Source of the DNA: CAYYYW01 sp964476245
GTDB lineage: Bacteria > Patescibacteriota > Microgenomatia > UBA1406 > HO2-37-13b
Length of the DNA stretch: 14,301 nucleotides
Direction of reading: 5' to 3'
Assembly: GCA_964476245.1 (NCBI GenBank)
Contig: CAYYYW010000023.1
Coordinates: 1-14,301 of the forward strand
A model generated the notes under the pieces. It worked only from the letters and a program-made list of their open reading frames with translations, was not told the DNA's origin and did no database searches. Below are positions 1 through 6,883 of the stretch, piece after piece. Within the stretch, counting starts at the first letter, position 1. Each line of letters starts with the position of its first letter. The position numbers and the translations under genes were made by a program.

Positions 1-35
1 AGTTTAAGCAAGATCTAATATTTAAGAAGTTAAGC

Positions 36-1160
36 TCACTTTTTCCTTAGGAAAGTAGGAATATCAAATTCGCCTTCTTCTTCAAGAAGATCGTCTTCCG
101 GTAATTCCTCTTTTTTTTCTTTACCCGCCGTAGCTTTGGCGAAGGTGGACACCTTTTGCTTATCAGATTGACCTGGTTTATTCTTCATTTTAAAAAGCCG
201 CAACCTGCCTTCATCAAATTTAGTCGCAATCAAAGTCAATCTTACCTGATCCATCATTTTTTGATCAATAACCGCTCCAAAGATTATATCGGCATCCGGG
301 TCAACGGTTTTAGCAATAATTGAAGCGGCCTCATTGATTTCAAGCATTGACAAATCCGGACCACCAACAATATTAAAAAGTACTCCCTTGGCACCTTCAA
401 TTGAAATATCCAAAAGCGGAGAAGAAATTGCCTGTTTTATGGCCATTAAGGCCCTTTTATCACCACTACCTGTTCCTATACCCATCAGAGCTGTTCCGGC
501 ATTCGTCATAACTGTTCTTACATCGGCAAAATCAACATTAATTAGACCGGGCATAGTAATAAGTTCGGCAATTCCTTTTACCCCCTGGTGTAAAATTGAG
601 TCAATTTTATTAAATGCTTCAAGAATACTTACTTTATTATCAATAATTTCTAAAACCCTTTGATTGGGTATAACAATTAAAGTATCAACTTTTTCTCTTA
701 ATTTTTGAATTCCTTCTTCCGCTACTAATTTTCTCCTCGTGCCTTCAAAATCAAAAGGTTTTGTCACAACCGCTACCGTAAGCGCCCCTGTTTCTTTTCC
801 AATCTCAGCGACTATCGGTGATGCTCCTGTTCCGGTTCCCCCACCTTCACCACAGGTAATAAAAATCATATCTGCTCCCATCAAGTGTTCTTTTATTTTT
901 TCTTTTGATTCTTCCGCCGCTTTTAAACCTATTTCCGGATCACCCCCCGAACCTAAACCCCTGGTTAAGTCTTCGCCAATTTCAACTTTAACATCGGCCT
1001 TGTGGTTAAGAAGAGCTTGAAGATCAGTATTTAAGGCAATAAATTCCACTCCGGCAATATCTTCTCCCGTAATCATGGAAGCAACCGCATTGCCTCCCCC
1101 TCCCCCAATACCAACAACTTTTATTTTTGCCGGTTGACCTGCTTTTGGTTTTATTAACAT
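36..1160 (-). CDS. ftsZ: Cell division protein FtsZ
   Basis: Tubulin-like GTPase that polymerises into the Z ring at midcell. The 374-residue protein has the N-terminal glycine loop (GIGGGGGNAV, about residues 18-27), the tubulin signature GGGTGTGASP near residue 107, and the T7 synergy loop NVDFADVRTVM near residue 209, which completes the GTPase site of the next subunit. It ends with the conserved tail DIPTFLRKK, the peptide that in other bacteria binds FtsA and other partners. The acidic linker before that tail contains VSTFAKATAG (residues 337-346), encoded by a repeat at 123-152. The start ATG has no Shine-Dalgarno match, and the gene lies 38 bases after ftsA. It is the last gene of the row; the 35 bases beyond its TGA stop show no clear terminator. 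Length and motifs are complete, so function is expected. Confidence 0.98.
   Translation of the reverse strand: MLIKPKAGQPAKIKVVGIGGGGGNAVASMITGEDIAGVEFIALNTDLQALLNHKADVKVEIGEDLTRGLGSGGDPEIGLKAAEESKEKIKEHLMGADMIFITCGEGGGTGTGASPIVAEIGKETGALTVAVVTKPFDFEGTRRKLVAEEGIQKLREKVDTLIVIPNQRVLEIIDNKVSILEAFNKIDSILHQGVKGIAELITMPGLINVDFADVRTVMTNAGTALMGIGTGSGDKRALMAIKQAISSPLLDISIEGAKGVLFNIVGGPDLSMLEINEAASIIAKTVDPDADIIFGAVIDQKMMDQVRLTLIATKFDEGRLRLFKMKNKPGQSDKQKVSTFAKATAGKEKKEELPEDDLLEEEGEFDIPTFLRKK
123..152 (-). repeat. Repeat-derived segment inside ftsZ linker
   Basis: This GC-rich stretch in an AT-rich gene reads VSTFAKATAG. It contains facing CGCC and GGCG blocks around AGCT (cgccaaagctacggcg on the coding strand). 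The same kind of short peptide recurs, by my recollection, in unrelated proteins of Candidate Phyla Radiation genomes, which marks a dispersed repeat read in frame. It sits in the variable linker, where length changes are tolerated. The element boundaries are estimates. Confidence 0.6.
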
Positions 1161-1164
1161 AGTT

Positions 1165-1198
1165 TTTTAGTTTAATTAGTTAATAATTATAACTAAAA
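1165..1198. repeat. Short AT-rich inverted repeat between ftsA and ftsZ
   Basis: TTTTAGTT at 1165-1172 faces AACTAAAA at 1191-1198, with an 18-base loop that carries another TTAGTT. It fills nearly the whole spacer and ends 5 bases before the ftsZ start codon. The same TTAGTT/AACTAA word dominates the murA-murB spacer. In such AT-rich DNA an 8-base inverted repeat can arise by chance. Confidence 0.35.
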
Positions 1199-2467
1199 TT
1201 ACGGCATAAATGATTTAAACAAATCAGCCACCCTTTTAAAAGAACCTTTAAAAGAAAAATCTCTGAATATTGAACGAAAATCTTTTAAAGAACTTTTTTC
1301 ATTTTTTATAAGATAATTTTTCCCATATAAAATAATACCAACAACCGTAGCATATTGCGGATACAAAACTTCATCTACTAAACCAACAACTCCCTGAGGA
1401 ATGGCAATTCTTGCGGATAAATCAGTAATTCTACGAGCTGATTCCACTGCCCCAACTGTTAAAGCTCCTCCGCCCGTGACCACTAAACCTGATGGAATCA
1501 TCGTTGAAAAGCCACTTTTTTGAATCTCTTCATAAACCTTTTCAAAAATCTCATCAAGCCGTGGTCTTATAATACCATTGACCACCGTCTTATAAGAAAT
1601 AGATGTTAATCCCTCAGCTAAATTAAGTTCTTTTACATCCACTTCATCCGCCCCACTACCTTTTTTATTACGACTCAACTTTTCCATAAGAAACAGCTTT
1701 ATCTGTTCAGCCGAAGCAAGAGAAATTCGAAGGCCAACGGCTATATCATTAGTAATGTGTCTTGCTCCTATTGCAATTGAAGAGGAATAAGAAAGAGCGC
1801 CGTCAACATATATACATACGTCGGTTTTTCCGCCGCCAATATCTACCAAAGCGGCACCTAATTCTTTTTCTGTTTCAGAAAGTGTCGCCAAAGACGAGGC
1901 TAATCCAGAAAAAACATAGGCTTCTTTTTCTATCCCCAAATCTGAAAGGCTTCTTTCAATATTTCTTAAATTAGTTAAACTGGCGGTAATAATATGAGTA
2001 TTAATTTCAAGCCGTACCCCGGTCATTCCCAATGCGTTTTTAATTCCCGATTGACCATCCACAACGTATTCTCTTGGGACTACCTCAATTACTTCCCGAG
2101 CGGAAGAAATTGAAATTGCTTTAGCCGCTTCCGTTGCTCTTGCAACATCCCCATCACCAATCTCAACTTCTGGTTGACTAACAGCCACTACTCCATGAGA
2201 ATTCAAAGAAGCAATATGCGGCCCCCCAACGGAAACAAAAGCTCTTTCAACCCTTGTTGCCGCCATCCTCTCTACCTTCTCAATACATTCTTCGATCGCA
2301 CTGGTTACCTGATTAATATCAACAATTTGTCCTTTTCTGACACCTTTCGAATTCACACTGTCAAAACCCATAACTCGAGGCTCTTCCTCATTCTCTGAAA
2401 TCTTAGCAACAATTGCCGCTATCTTGCTTGTTCCAATATCAATACCGGTTATGGTTTGGTCAGCCAT
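1199..2467 (-). CDS. ftsA: Cell division protein FtsA
   Basis: Actin-like ATPase that ties FtsZ filaments to the inner face of the membrane and recruits later division proteins. The 422-residue product shows the phosphate-1 motif GIDIGTSKIAAI at about residue 8, the SHS2-type 1C region in between, the phosphate-2 motif VDIGGGKTDVCIY near residue 208, and the adenosine motif VVTGGGALTVGA near residue 330. It ends in an amphipathic segment (SFKRVADLFKSFMP) matching the FtsA membrane-targeting helix. ATG start without a Shine-Dalgarno match; a 107-base AT-rich spacer precedes it and ftsZ follows after 38 bases, the usual ftsA-ftsZ pairing. Length is normal for the family and no key motif is missing. 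Confidence 0.97.
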   Translation of the reverse strand: MADQTITGIDIGTSKIAAIVAKISENEEEPRVMGFDSVNSKGVRKGQIVDINQVTSAIEECIEKVERMAATRVERAFVSVGGPHIASLNSHGVVAVSQPEVEIGDGDVARATEAAKAISISSAREVIEVVPREYVVDGQSGIKNALGMTGVRLEINTHIITASLTNLRNIERSLSDLGIEKEAYVFSGLASSLATLSETEKELGAALVDIGGGKTDVCIYVDGALSYSSSIAIGARHITNDIAVGLRISLASAEQIKLFLMEKLSRNKKGSGADEVDVKELNLAEGLTSISYKTVVNGIIRPRLDEIFEKVYEEIQKSGFSTMIPSGLVVTGGGALTVGAVESARRITDLSARIAIPQGVVGLVDEVLYPQYATVVGIILYGKNYLIKNEKSSLKDFRSIFRDFSFKGSFKRVADLFKSFMP

Positions 2468-2470
2468 GTT

Positions 2471-2571
2471 AAAATATCAAATATTAAATATAAAAAATCA
2501 AATATACATATCAAAAATTAAAAATATTTGATATTTAATATGTATATTTTATATTTACTATTTGATTTTTG
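2471..2571. repeat. AT-rich nested inverted repeats filling the ftsQ-ftsA spacer
   Basis: The 107-base gap between ftsQ and ftsA has no open frame and is built almost wholly of variants of CAAATATTAAATAT. Perfect inverted pairs are AAATATCAAATATT (2472-2485) with its complement at 2523-2536, AAAAATCAAATA (2493-2504) with 2559-2570, and ATATACATAT (2502-2511) with 2538-2547. The pairs interleave, so not all can form at once. A promoter for ftsA could lie here, but no -35/-10 pair stands out from the AT background. Confidence 0.7.
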
Positions 2572-2574
2572 ATA

Positions 2575-3294
2575 TTATCTAAGTTTTATAATTGGTTTCT
2601 CAAATCTCAAATCAATGCTTTCATGCTCGGTTTTCTCTATGTTAAATCTTTCGATAATAGTTTTAAATTCTTGATACTGCAATTCCTTCTTTTTATTAGT
2701 GGTAAAAAGATACTTTTTATCTCCTGATTTAAATATTAACATATCTAAACTATTAATATCAATGTTATTAATTTTTATTCCTAAGTAATTAAATTTGTCA
2801 ACAAAAAATAGACTAAACAATATATCTTTATATTGTAATTTATCTCCTGTGTTGTATTCGTCAAAATGAAATTTTTGATAATAGTTAATAACGGGTAAAT
2901 TATCTTTTCGTTCTGCTTTTTTTTCTAAAATTCTTCCATCCTCTGATAAGAAAAAAAAACCTTTGTCAACCTCAAAAATCGCTCTGGCCGTATATTTTTC
3001 AACACTCACATGAATTTTATTGGGATACATTTTAACCAAACTAGCCGACTTAACTCCCGGATTTAAATCATATAATCGTTTCTCTGATTCTTTAGGAAAA
3101 ACAAGAAAGATAAGTTGTCCTCTAAAAGTTTCTAAGCCTTTTATATCTTTGGTACCGGAAATTTCAATTATTGAAACGGAGAATATAATTTTGATAATAA
3201 AAAAAACAAGCAAAAATACAAAGAAAAATATAAAAAATATAATTAAATTATTAATCTTTCGCCAGAATATAGTTAACGATTTTTTGAGCTGCAT
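2575..3294 (-). CDS. ftsQ: Cell division protein FtsQ/DivIB
   Basis: Bitopic membrane protein that links the cytoplasmic ring to septal wall synthesis, normally with FtsL and FtsB/DivIC. The 239 residues have a short basic cytoplasmic tail (MQLKKSLTIFWRK), one transmembrane helix (about 17-38), then a POTRA-like domain (about 40-105, with YPNKIHVSVEKYTARAIF at its end) and the FtsQ beta domain (FFLSEDGRIL to the closing SIDLRFEKPIIKLR). The IDLRF-plus-basic ending is typical of FtsQ. The ATG at 3294 lies inside the end of murG, a 44-base overlap. I keep it because no other start codon precedes the membrane helix in this frame, and the basic tail is needed for topology. FtsL and FtsB partners are not visible in the window. 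Confidence 0.93.
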   Translation of the reverse strand: MQLKKSLTIFWRKINNLIIFFIFFFVFLLVFFIIKIIFSVSIIEISGTKDIKGLETFRGQLIFLVFPKESEKRLYDLNPGVKSASLVKMYPNKIHVSVEKYTARAIFEVDKGFFFLSEDGRILEKKAERKDNLPVINYYQKFHFDEYNTGDKLQYKDILFSLFFVDKFNYLGIKINNIDINSLDMLIFKSGDKKYLFTTNKKKELQYQEFKTIIERFNIEKTEHESIDLRFEKPIIKLR

Positions 3295-4360
3295 TTTCTT
3301 TGTAATAATCTTCCAAATGGATAAAATTTCTTTGGTATTTGGCTAAATTATCGGCCATATTTATAATTAATTTGTAGAGACGACCCGACGGGTCGTCTCT
3401 ATTATTGCCTTTACCGTTATTTTGGTAAAGTATTTCTGCCACTCCATTTGCTTTTAAAAACTTAGCCTGAGCTTTTTGTTCTCCGGAAGCTGACCAAGGA
3501 AGAGGAATTAGTACGGCCGGTTTTCGCAAGGCGATTAATTCAAAAGTAGTATTGGCCCCTGCTCGACAAATAATCAAATCGGCCAATGAGTATATAAAGC
3601 CTATTTCAGTATCATAAAAATGCCGCCTAACAAAATAATGCTTGTTTTTTATCTTTGACAATCTGTCAAAATCTTGATATTCCTCCGTGTCTCCTGTCTG
3701 ATGAATGATAACAAATTTGTCTAAAAGTCGATTTAAGATACGCTCAATAAGAACATTTAGACTATGAGCGCCTAAAGAACCGCCGGTAATGTAGATTATC
3801 TTTTTATTATGTTGGGAAATTGCATAAACTTTTTTTATTGTCTGAAAAATAGACACTCTTAAGGGATTGCCTGTGAGGATAGTTTTGCTTTTTTTAAAAT
3901 ATTTCTTCGTTTCCGGAAAAGAAACAAAAACTTTTTTGGCAAAAAGGGAAATAGCTCTGTTGGTTAAACCCGGAATTAAAGTCTGTTCGTGAATAAAAAT
4001 AGGTATTTTAACCAACCTGCCGACAACAGCAATTGGCAAAGCCAAATATCCTCCAAAAGAAATAATAATGTCTGGTTTTTCTTTATTTAAAATCTGAGAG
4101 GCATGATAAAATCCAAAAGGGAAGCGCAAAAAGTTGATTATACTTCGCCAAGAGAGAATTCTTGTCAGACGACCGGTCTTAAGCTCAATAAATTTTAGAC
4201 CAAGATTTTTTATTGATTGGTATTCAAAAGAAAGAGTTTTTTCAAAATCAAGGGCGTATTTCTTGCCAACAAAAACAATCTCTATATTTTTATGCTTTCT
4301 TAACTCATCAATCACCGCTAACGCCGGCGTCACGTGCCCACCGGTAATTAGAATCTTCAT
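3251..4360 (-). CDS. murG: UDP-N-acetylglucosamine--lipid I GlcNAc transferase MurG
   Basis: Adds GlcNAc to lipid I on the inner membrane face, giving lipid II. The 369-residue GT-B protein has SFGGYLALP (about 101-109), IHEQTLIPGLTNR (123-135), the second glycine loop ITGGSLGAHSLN (191-202) and the UDP-GlcNAc site CRAGANTTFELIAL (265-278), with the conserved glutamate at residue 274. The first glycine loop is shortened: the start reads MKILITGGHVTPALA instead of the usual GGGTGGHxxPALA. PWSASGEQKAQA (288-299) replaces the usual HxxQxxNA. Residues 320-329 are encoded by a 27-base palindrome. The gene starts 22 bases after ftsW and overlaps ftsQ. Overall architecture and neighbours make MurG the clear call; the short loop appears to be a lineage trait. 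Confidence 0.95.
   Translation of the reverse strand: MKILITGGHVTPALAVIDELRKHKNIEIVFVGKKYALDFEKTLSFEYQSIKNLGLKFIELKTGRLTRILSWRSIINFLRFPFGFYHASQILNKEKPDIIISFGGYLALPIAVVGRLVKIPIFIHEQTLIPGLTNRAISLFAKKVFVSFPETKKYFKKSKTILTGNPLRVSIFQTIKKVYAISQHNKKIIYITGGSLGAHSLNVLIERILNRLLDKFVIIHQTGDTEEYQDFDRLSKIKNKHYFVRRHFYDTEIGFIYSLADLIICRAGANTTFELIALRKPAVLIPLPWSASGEQKAQAKFLKANGVAEILYQNNGKGNNRDDPSGRLYKLIINMADNLAKYQRNFIHLEDYYKENAAQKIVNYILAKD
3375..3401. repeat. 27-base palindrome inside murG
   Basis: TAGAGACGACCCG and CGGGTCGTCTCTA are perfect 13-base arms around a single central base (3388). It encodes residues 320-329 of MurG (NRDDPSGRLY), in the variable stretch before the C-terminal helix. The block is GC-rich against an AT-rich gene, and the TAGAGACG...CGTCTCTA outline resembles dispersed palindromes known in several bacterial groups (recollection, not searched). 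Insertion in frame is the likeliest origin. Confidence 0.85.
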
Positions 4361-4382
4361 TCAAACATTATATCAATTCTTG

Positions 4383-5465
4383 TCATCTCTTCCCAATATT
4401 AATCAAAATCCCCATTAACGCAAAAAAGAGTAAAAGACTTGAGCCACCATAGGAAATAAATGGTAAAGGTATACCGGTCAAAGGAAGTAAGTTAACCATA
4501 CCGCCCAAATTAATAATAAGATGCAATGCAATGAGAGAAAAAATACTTCCGGCCAGAAGTTGACCAAATCGATCTTTAGCATTTTGGGCTACTTTGAAAG
4601 TTTTATAAATTAAAAAAAATAATAAACCGATCAAAATAACACCTCCTAAAAATCCAAGCTCTTCCCCGATGATGGCAAAAATAGAGTCCGTGTGAGCTTC
4701 CGGGAGGAATTGATACTTCTGTCGTGATTCCGAAAAACCACGACCAAAAAGACCACCGGACGACAGAGAAATAAGAATTTGATTTGCGTGATATGTAATT
4801 CCTAAAGGATCAAGCTGGGGAGATAAGAATGCCAAAAACCTCCTCATCCTATAAGGAGAAAGTTTAATTAGTAAAAAAAAAGCAATTAATGACGTTGGAA
4901 TAATAAACAATAAGTAATGCAATTCAAAACCGGCCATAAAATAAACAATCACGAATAAAGCAAAAACAATAATCGCTGTCCCCATGTTAGGTTGTAACAT
5001 GATTAGAAAAATAAGAAAAGACAAAAGCAAAACAAATGAAAAAAACCTTTTTCTTTCTTTATATAAAAACCAGGAGCAAAGATATAAAATCACTGAAAAT
5101 TTAGCCAATTCTGTCGGTTGAAAATTGATAATACCCAAATCAATCCAGCGCCGAGCTCCCGAAACAGAATGCCCAATCCCAGGAATTAAAACTATGATTA
5201 ATAAAATAATACTTACTAAAAGTGCCGGAAAGGAAAGATAATACAATTTACGATAATCAAAAAGTGAAAAAAAAACCATCACCGCAACTCCGATAATAAA
5301 CCATAACGATTGAAATTTAAGATAATAGAAGCTATCGTTAAAATTTCTAAAGGCAGAAATAGAAGAAGCTTCAAAGATAAAATAAAGCCCAATAATAGTT
5401 AAAATGATTGGTAAAACAAATATAATCGTCAGGTTTTCTTTTTTCTCTTTTTTCTTAATCGCCAT
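4383..5465 (-). CDS. ftsW: Septal peptidoglycan glycosyltransferase FtsW (SEDS family)
   Basis: Polymerises lipid II into glycan strands at the septum together with a class B PBP. The 360-residue protein is mostly hydrophobic, consistent with about ten membrane helices after a lysine-rich cytoplasmic start (MAIKKKEKKEN). SEDS hallmarks are visible: GARRWIDLG (103-111), FQPTELAK (115-122), the large-loop motif LPEAHTDSIFAIIGEELG (254-271) with the catalytic aspartate at residue 260, and LPLTGIPLPFISYGGSSL (327-344). FtsW rather than RodA is chosen because it lies between murD and murG among division genes. Its partner ftsI is not in the window. TGA stop. The 27-base spacer upstream carries AATTAC repeats. 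Confidence 0.95.
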   Translation of the reverse strand: MAIKKKEKKENLTIIFVLPIILTIIGLYFIFEASSISAFRNFNDSFYYLKFQSLWFIIGVAVMVFFSLFDYRKLYYLSFPALLVSIILLIIVLIPGIGHSVSGARRWIDLGIINFQPTELAKFSVILYLCSWFLYKERKRFFSFVLLLSFLIFLIMLQPNMGTAIIVFALFVIVYFMAGFELHYLLFIIPTSLIAFFLLIKLSPYRMRRFLAFLSPQLDPLGITYHANQILISLSSGGLFGRGFSESRQKYQFLPEAHTDSIFAIIGEELGFLGGVILIGLLFFLIYKTFKVAQNAKDRFGQLLAGSIFSLIALHLIINLGGMVNLLPLTGIPLPFISYGGSSLLLFFALMGILINIGKR

Positions 5466-5476
5466 AATTTATTTCT

Positions 5477-5496
5477 AATTACGAATTACAAATTAC
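5477..5496. repeat. AATTAC short tandem repeat at the murD-ftsW junction
   Basis: Three copies of AATTAC stand at 5477, 5484 and 5491, a 7-base period. The last copy contains the murD stop codon, so the repeat runs from the end of murD into the short spacer before ftsW. It resembles slippage-prone AATTACG arrays that I recall from other low-GC genomes. No regulatory role is evident. Confidence 0.55.
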
Positions 5497-6872
5497 TTAA
5501 TTATTTCTTCAACTATTCTATTAAATTCCTGCCCTCGGTGAAACTCATTATTAAACATGGCGAAAGAAGTGGCTGCCGGCGAAAAAAGGACGTAAACACC
5601 AAAACTGTCATTCCCGCGTAGGCGGGAATCTATTTTGTCTGGATTCCTGATTAAATCAGGAATGACAAGTTGTTTAGTTAACCGATAAGCTTCTTTTACC
5701 GCCTTTTCTAGATCATCAAAAACCGGTGTAATTTTCTCTGAATATTTTTCTTTAAGAATCGGCAAAATCTCATCAGTAAACGAACCAGCCAATAAAACAA
5801 TTTTTTCTGTTTTAATTAATCGATTAATTAAGTCATTAAACGGCAGATTTTTAGAATTGCCACCTAAAATTAAAACTATACTACGATCTTGAAAGGTTTC
5901 AATCGCCCGAATCGTAGCAATAGGTGTAGTAGATGTTGTATCGTTAATAAAAATAACATTGTTTTTTTTACCAACAACTTGTTGACGAAAAGGAAGACCG
6001 ACAAACTCGGAAATAATTTTAAGGGATTTTTTATGATCTAAGTTCAATATTTTTGCCACAGACAATGCCGCGGCCGCATTTTCCTTATTGTGTTCTCCGT
6101 TTAAATATTTTAATGGATAAGAAAAATCCTTCGCGCTGTATCTAATCATCTTTGATTTCGATACATTAATATCTCGGGACAGCGACTGATGAATGATTAA
6201 ATAGTCGTTTGAGGTTTGATAAAGATAGATTGCTTTTTTATCGTATAGATAATCGTCTATTTTTTTGTAAAAATTTAAGTGATCGGGGTAGAAATTAGTA
6301 AACACAGCAATATGAGGACTAATTTTCTTTTGATGAAAACCTGAAAGATCCCAAGATGAAAGTTCTAGAACGATAAAATCAGAAGGTTTTGTTTTTTTTA
6401 ATAAATGAATTGTGGAAATTCCTGGTAAACGACCACCGAGATAAGCATTAAAACCAGCCTTTTTAATCACTTGATAAACTAAATTCGTTGTCGTTGACTT
6501 TCCTCTTGTTCCTGTAATTCCAATTATTTTTGAAGGACAATGGGAAGCAAAAAAGGATAATTCCATCTCTATCGGAATTCCTTTTTTTTGCGCTGCCACA
6601 ATCTCTGGCAAATCCCAGGGAACAGACGGACCTTTTAAAATAATATCTGCCTTTACAAAATCCTCAAGTCTATGTCCACCTAAATGAAATTTAACCGGTA
6701 ATTGTTTCAATTGATTAATCGATTGAAACAATTGAGCTTTATTTTTTTTATCGGTAACAGTAACCTTTGCTCCAAGTTCGCAAAAGAATTTTACCAAACC
6801 AACTCCCCCACCCAAAAGCCCTAAACCCACAATAAGAACTTTTTTACCTGCAAAATTTTTTTTTAATTCCAT
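5493..6872 (-). CDS. murD: UDP-N-acetylmuramoyl-L-alanine--D-glutamate ligase MurD
   Basis: Cytoplasmic ATP-dependent ligase adding D-glutamate to UDP-MurNAc-L-Ala. Of 459 residues, 11-110 form the Rossmann-like substrate domain (VLIVGLGLLGGG); the ATPase domain has GITGTRGKSTTT (118-129), ELSSWDL (170-176) and NGEHNKEN (258-265); the C-terminal domain has INDTTSTTP (309-317) and FSPAATSF (430-437). Arg stands for the usual Asn in GTNGKST, and NDTTSTTP lacks the lysine of NDSKATNP. Residues 402-423 (around IPDLIRNPDKIDSRLRGND) come from a palindromic insertion, which accounts for most of the extra length over typical MurD. I start at MELKKNF, 11 bases after the mraY stop; the same frame stays open to 6989, but that extension would run deep into mraY and has no family likeness. 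Confidence 0.94.
   Translation of the reverse strand: MELKKNFAGKKVLIVGLGLLGGGVGLVKFFCELGAKVTVTDKKNKAQLFQSINQLKQLPVKFHLGGHRLEDFVKADIILKGPSVPWDLPEIVAAQKKGIPIEMELSFFASHCPSKIIGITGTRGKSTTTNLVYQVIKKAGFNAYLGGRLPGISTIHLLKKTKPSDFIVLELSSWDLSGFHQKKISPHIAVFTNFYPDHLNFYKKIDDYLYDKKAIYLYQTSNDYLIIHQSLSRDINVSKSKMIRYSAKDFSYPLKYLNGEHNKENAAAALSVAKILNLDHKKSLKIISEFVGLPFRQQVVGKKNNVIFINDTTSTTPIATIRAIETFQDRSIVLILGGNSKNLPFNDLINRLIKTEKIVLLAGSFTDEILPILKEKYSEKITPVFDDLEKAVKEAYRLTKQLVIPDLIRNPDKIDSRLRGNDSFGVYVLFSPAATSFAMFNNEFHRGQEFNRIVEEIIK
5606..5667. repeat. 62-base double-hairpin palindromic element inside murD
   Basis: Outer arms TGTCATTCC (5606-5614) and GGAATGACA (5659-5667) are perfect inverted repeats. Inside are two hairpins: ATTCCCGC/GCGGGAAT (5610-5617 and 5622-5629, loop GTAG) and ATTCCTGAT/ATCAGGAAT (5643-5651 and 5655-5663, loop TAA). 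It is read as MurD residues 402-423, containing DSRLRGND. This type of peptide, from a dispersed palindrome, is widespread in bacterial proteins in my recollection and is comparable in kind to Rickettsia palindromic elements. It lies just before the strand leading to FSPAATSF. Confidence 0.9.
6700..6733. repeat. 34-base near-perfect palindrome in the murD N-terminal coding region
   Basis: AATTGTTTCAATTGATT (6700-6716) faces its complement at 6717-6733 with one mismatched pair out of 17. It encodes the glutamine-rich stretch LFQSINQLKQL (about residues 48-58) of MurD. The protein has no clear length excess here, so this may be native coding sequence that happens to be symmetric rather than an insertion. 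Confidence 0.6.
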
Positions 6873-6883
6873 AAATACATCTA

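Noticed and set aside
1..35. Terminator after ftsZ
   Set aside because: AGTTTAAGCA and GTTAAGCT are only similar words, not complementary arms, and no T run follows on the minus strand. Too little downstream sequence is present to judge.
5477..5496. CRISPR or other spaced array
   Set aside because: There are only three 6-base copies with no spacers. No repeat in the window has regular, unique spacers, and no cas genes are present.
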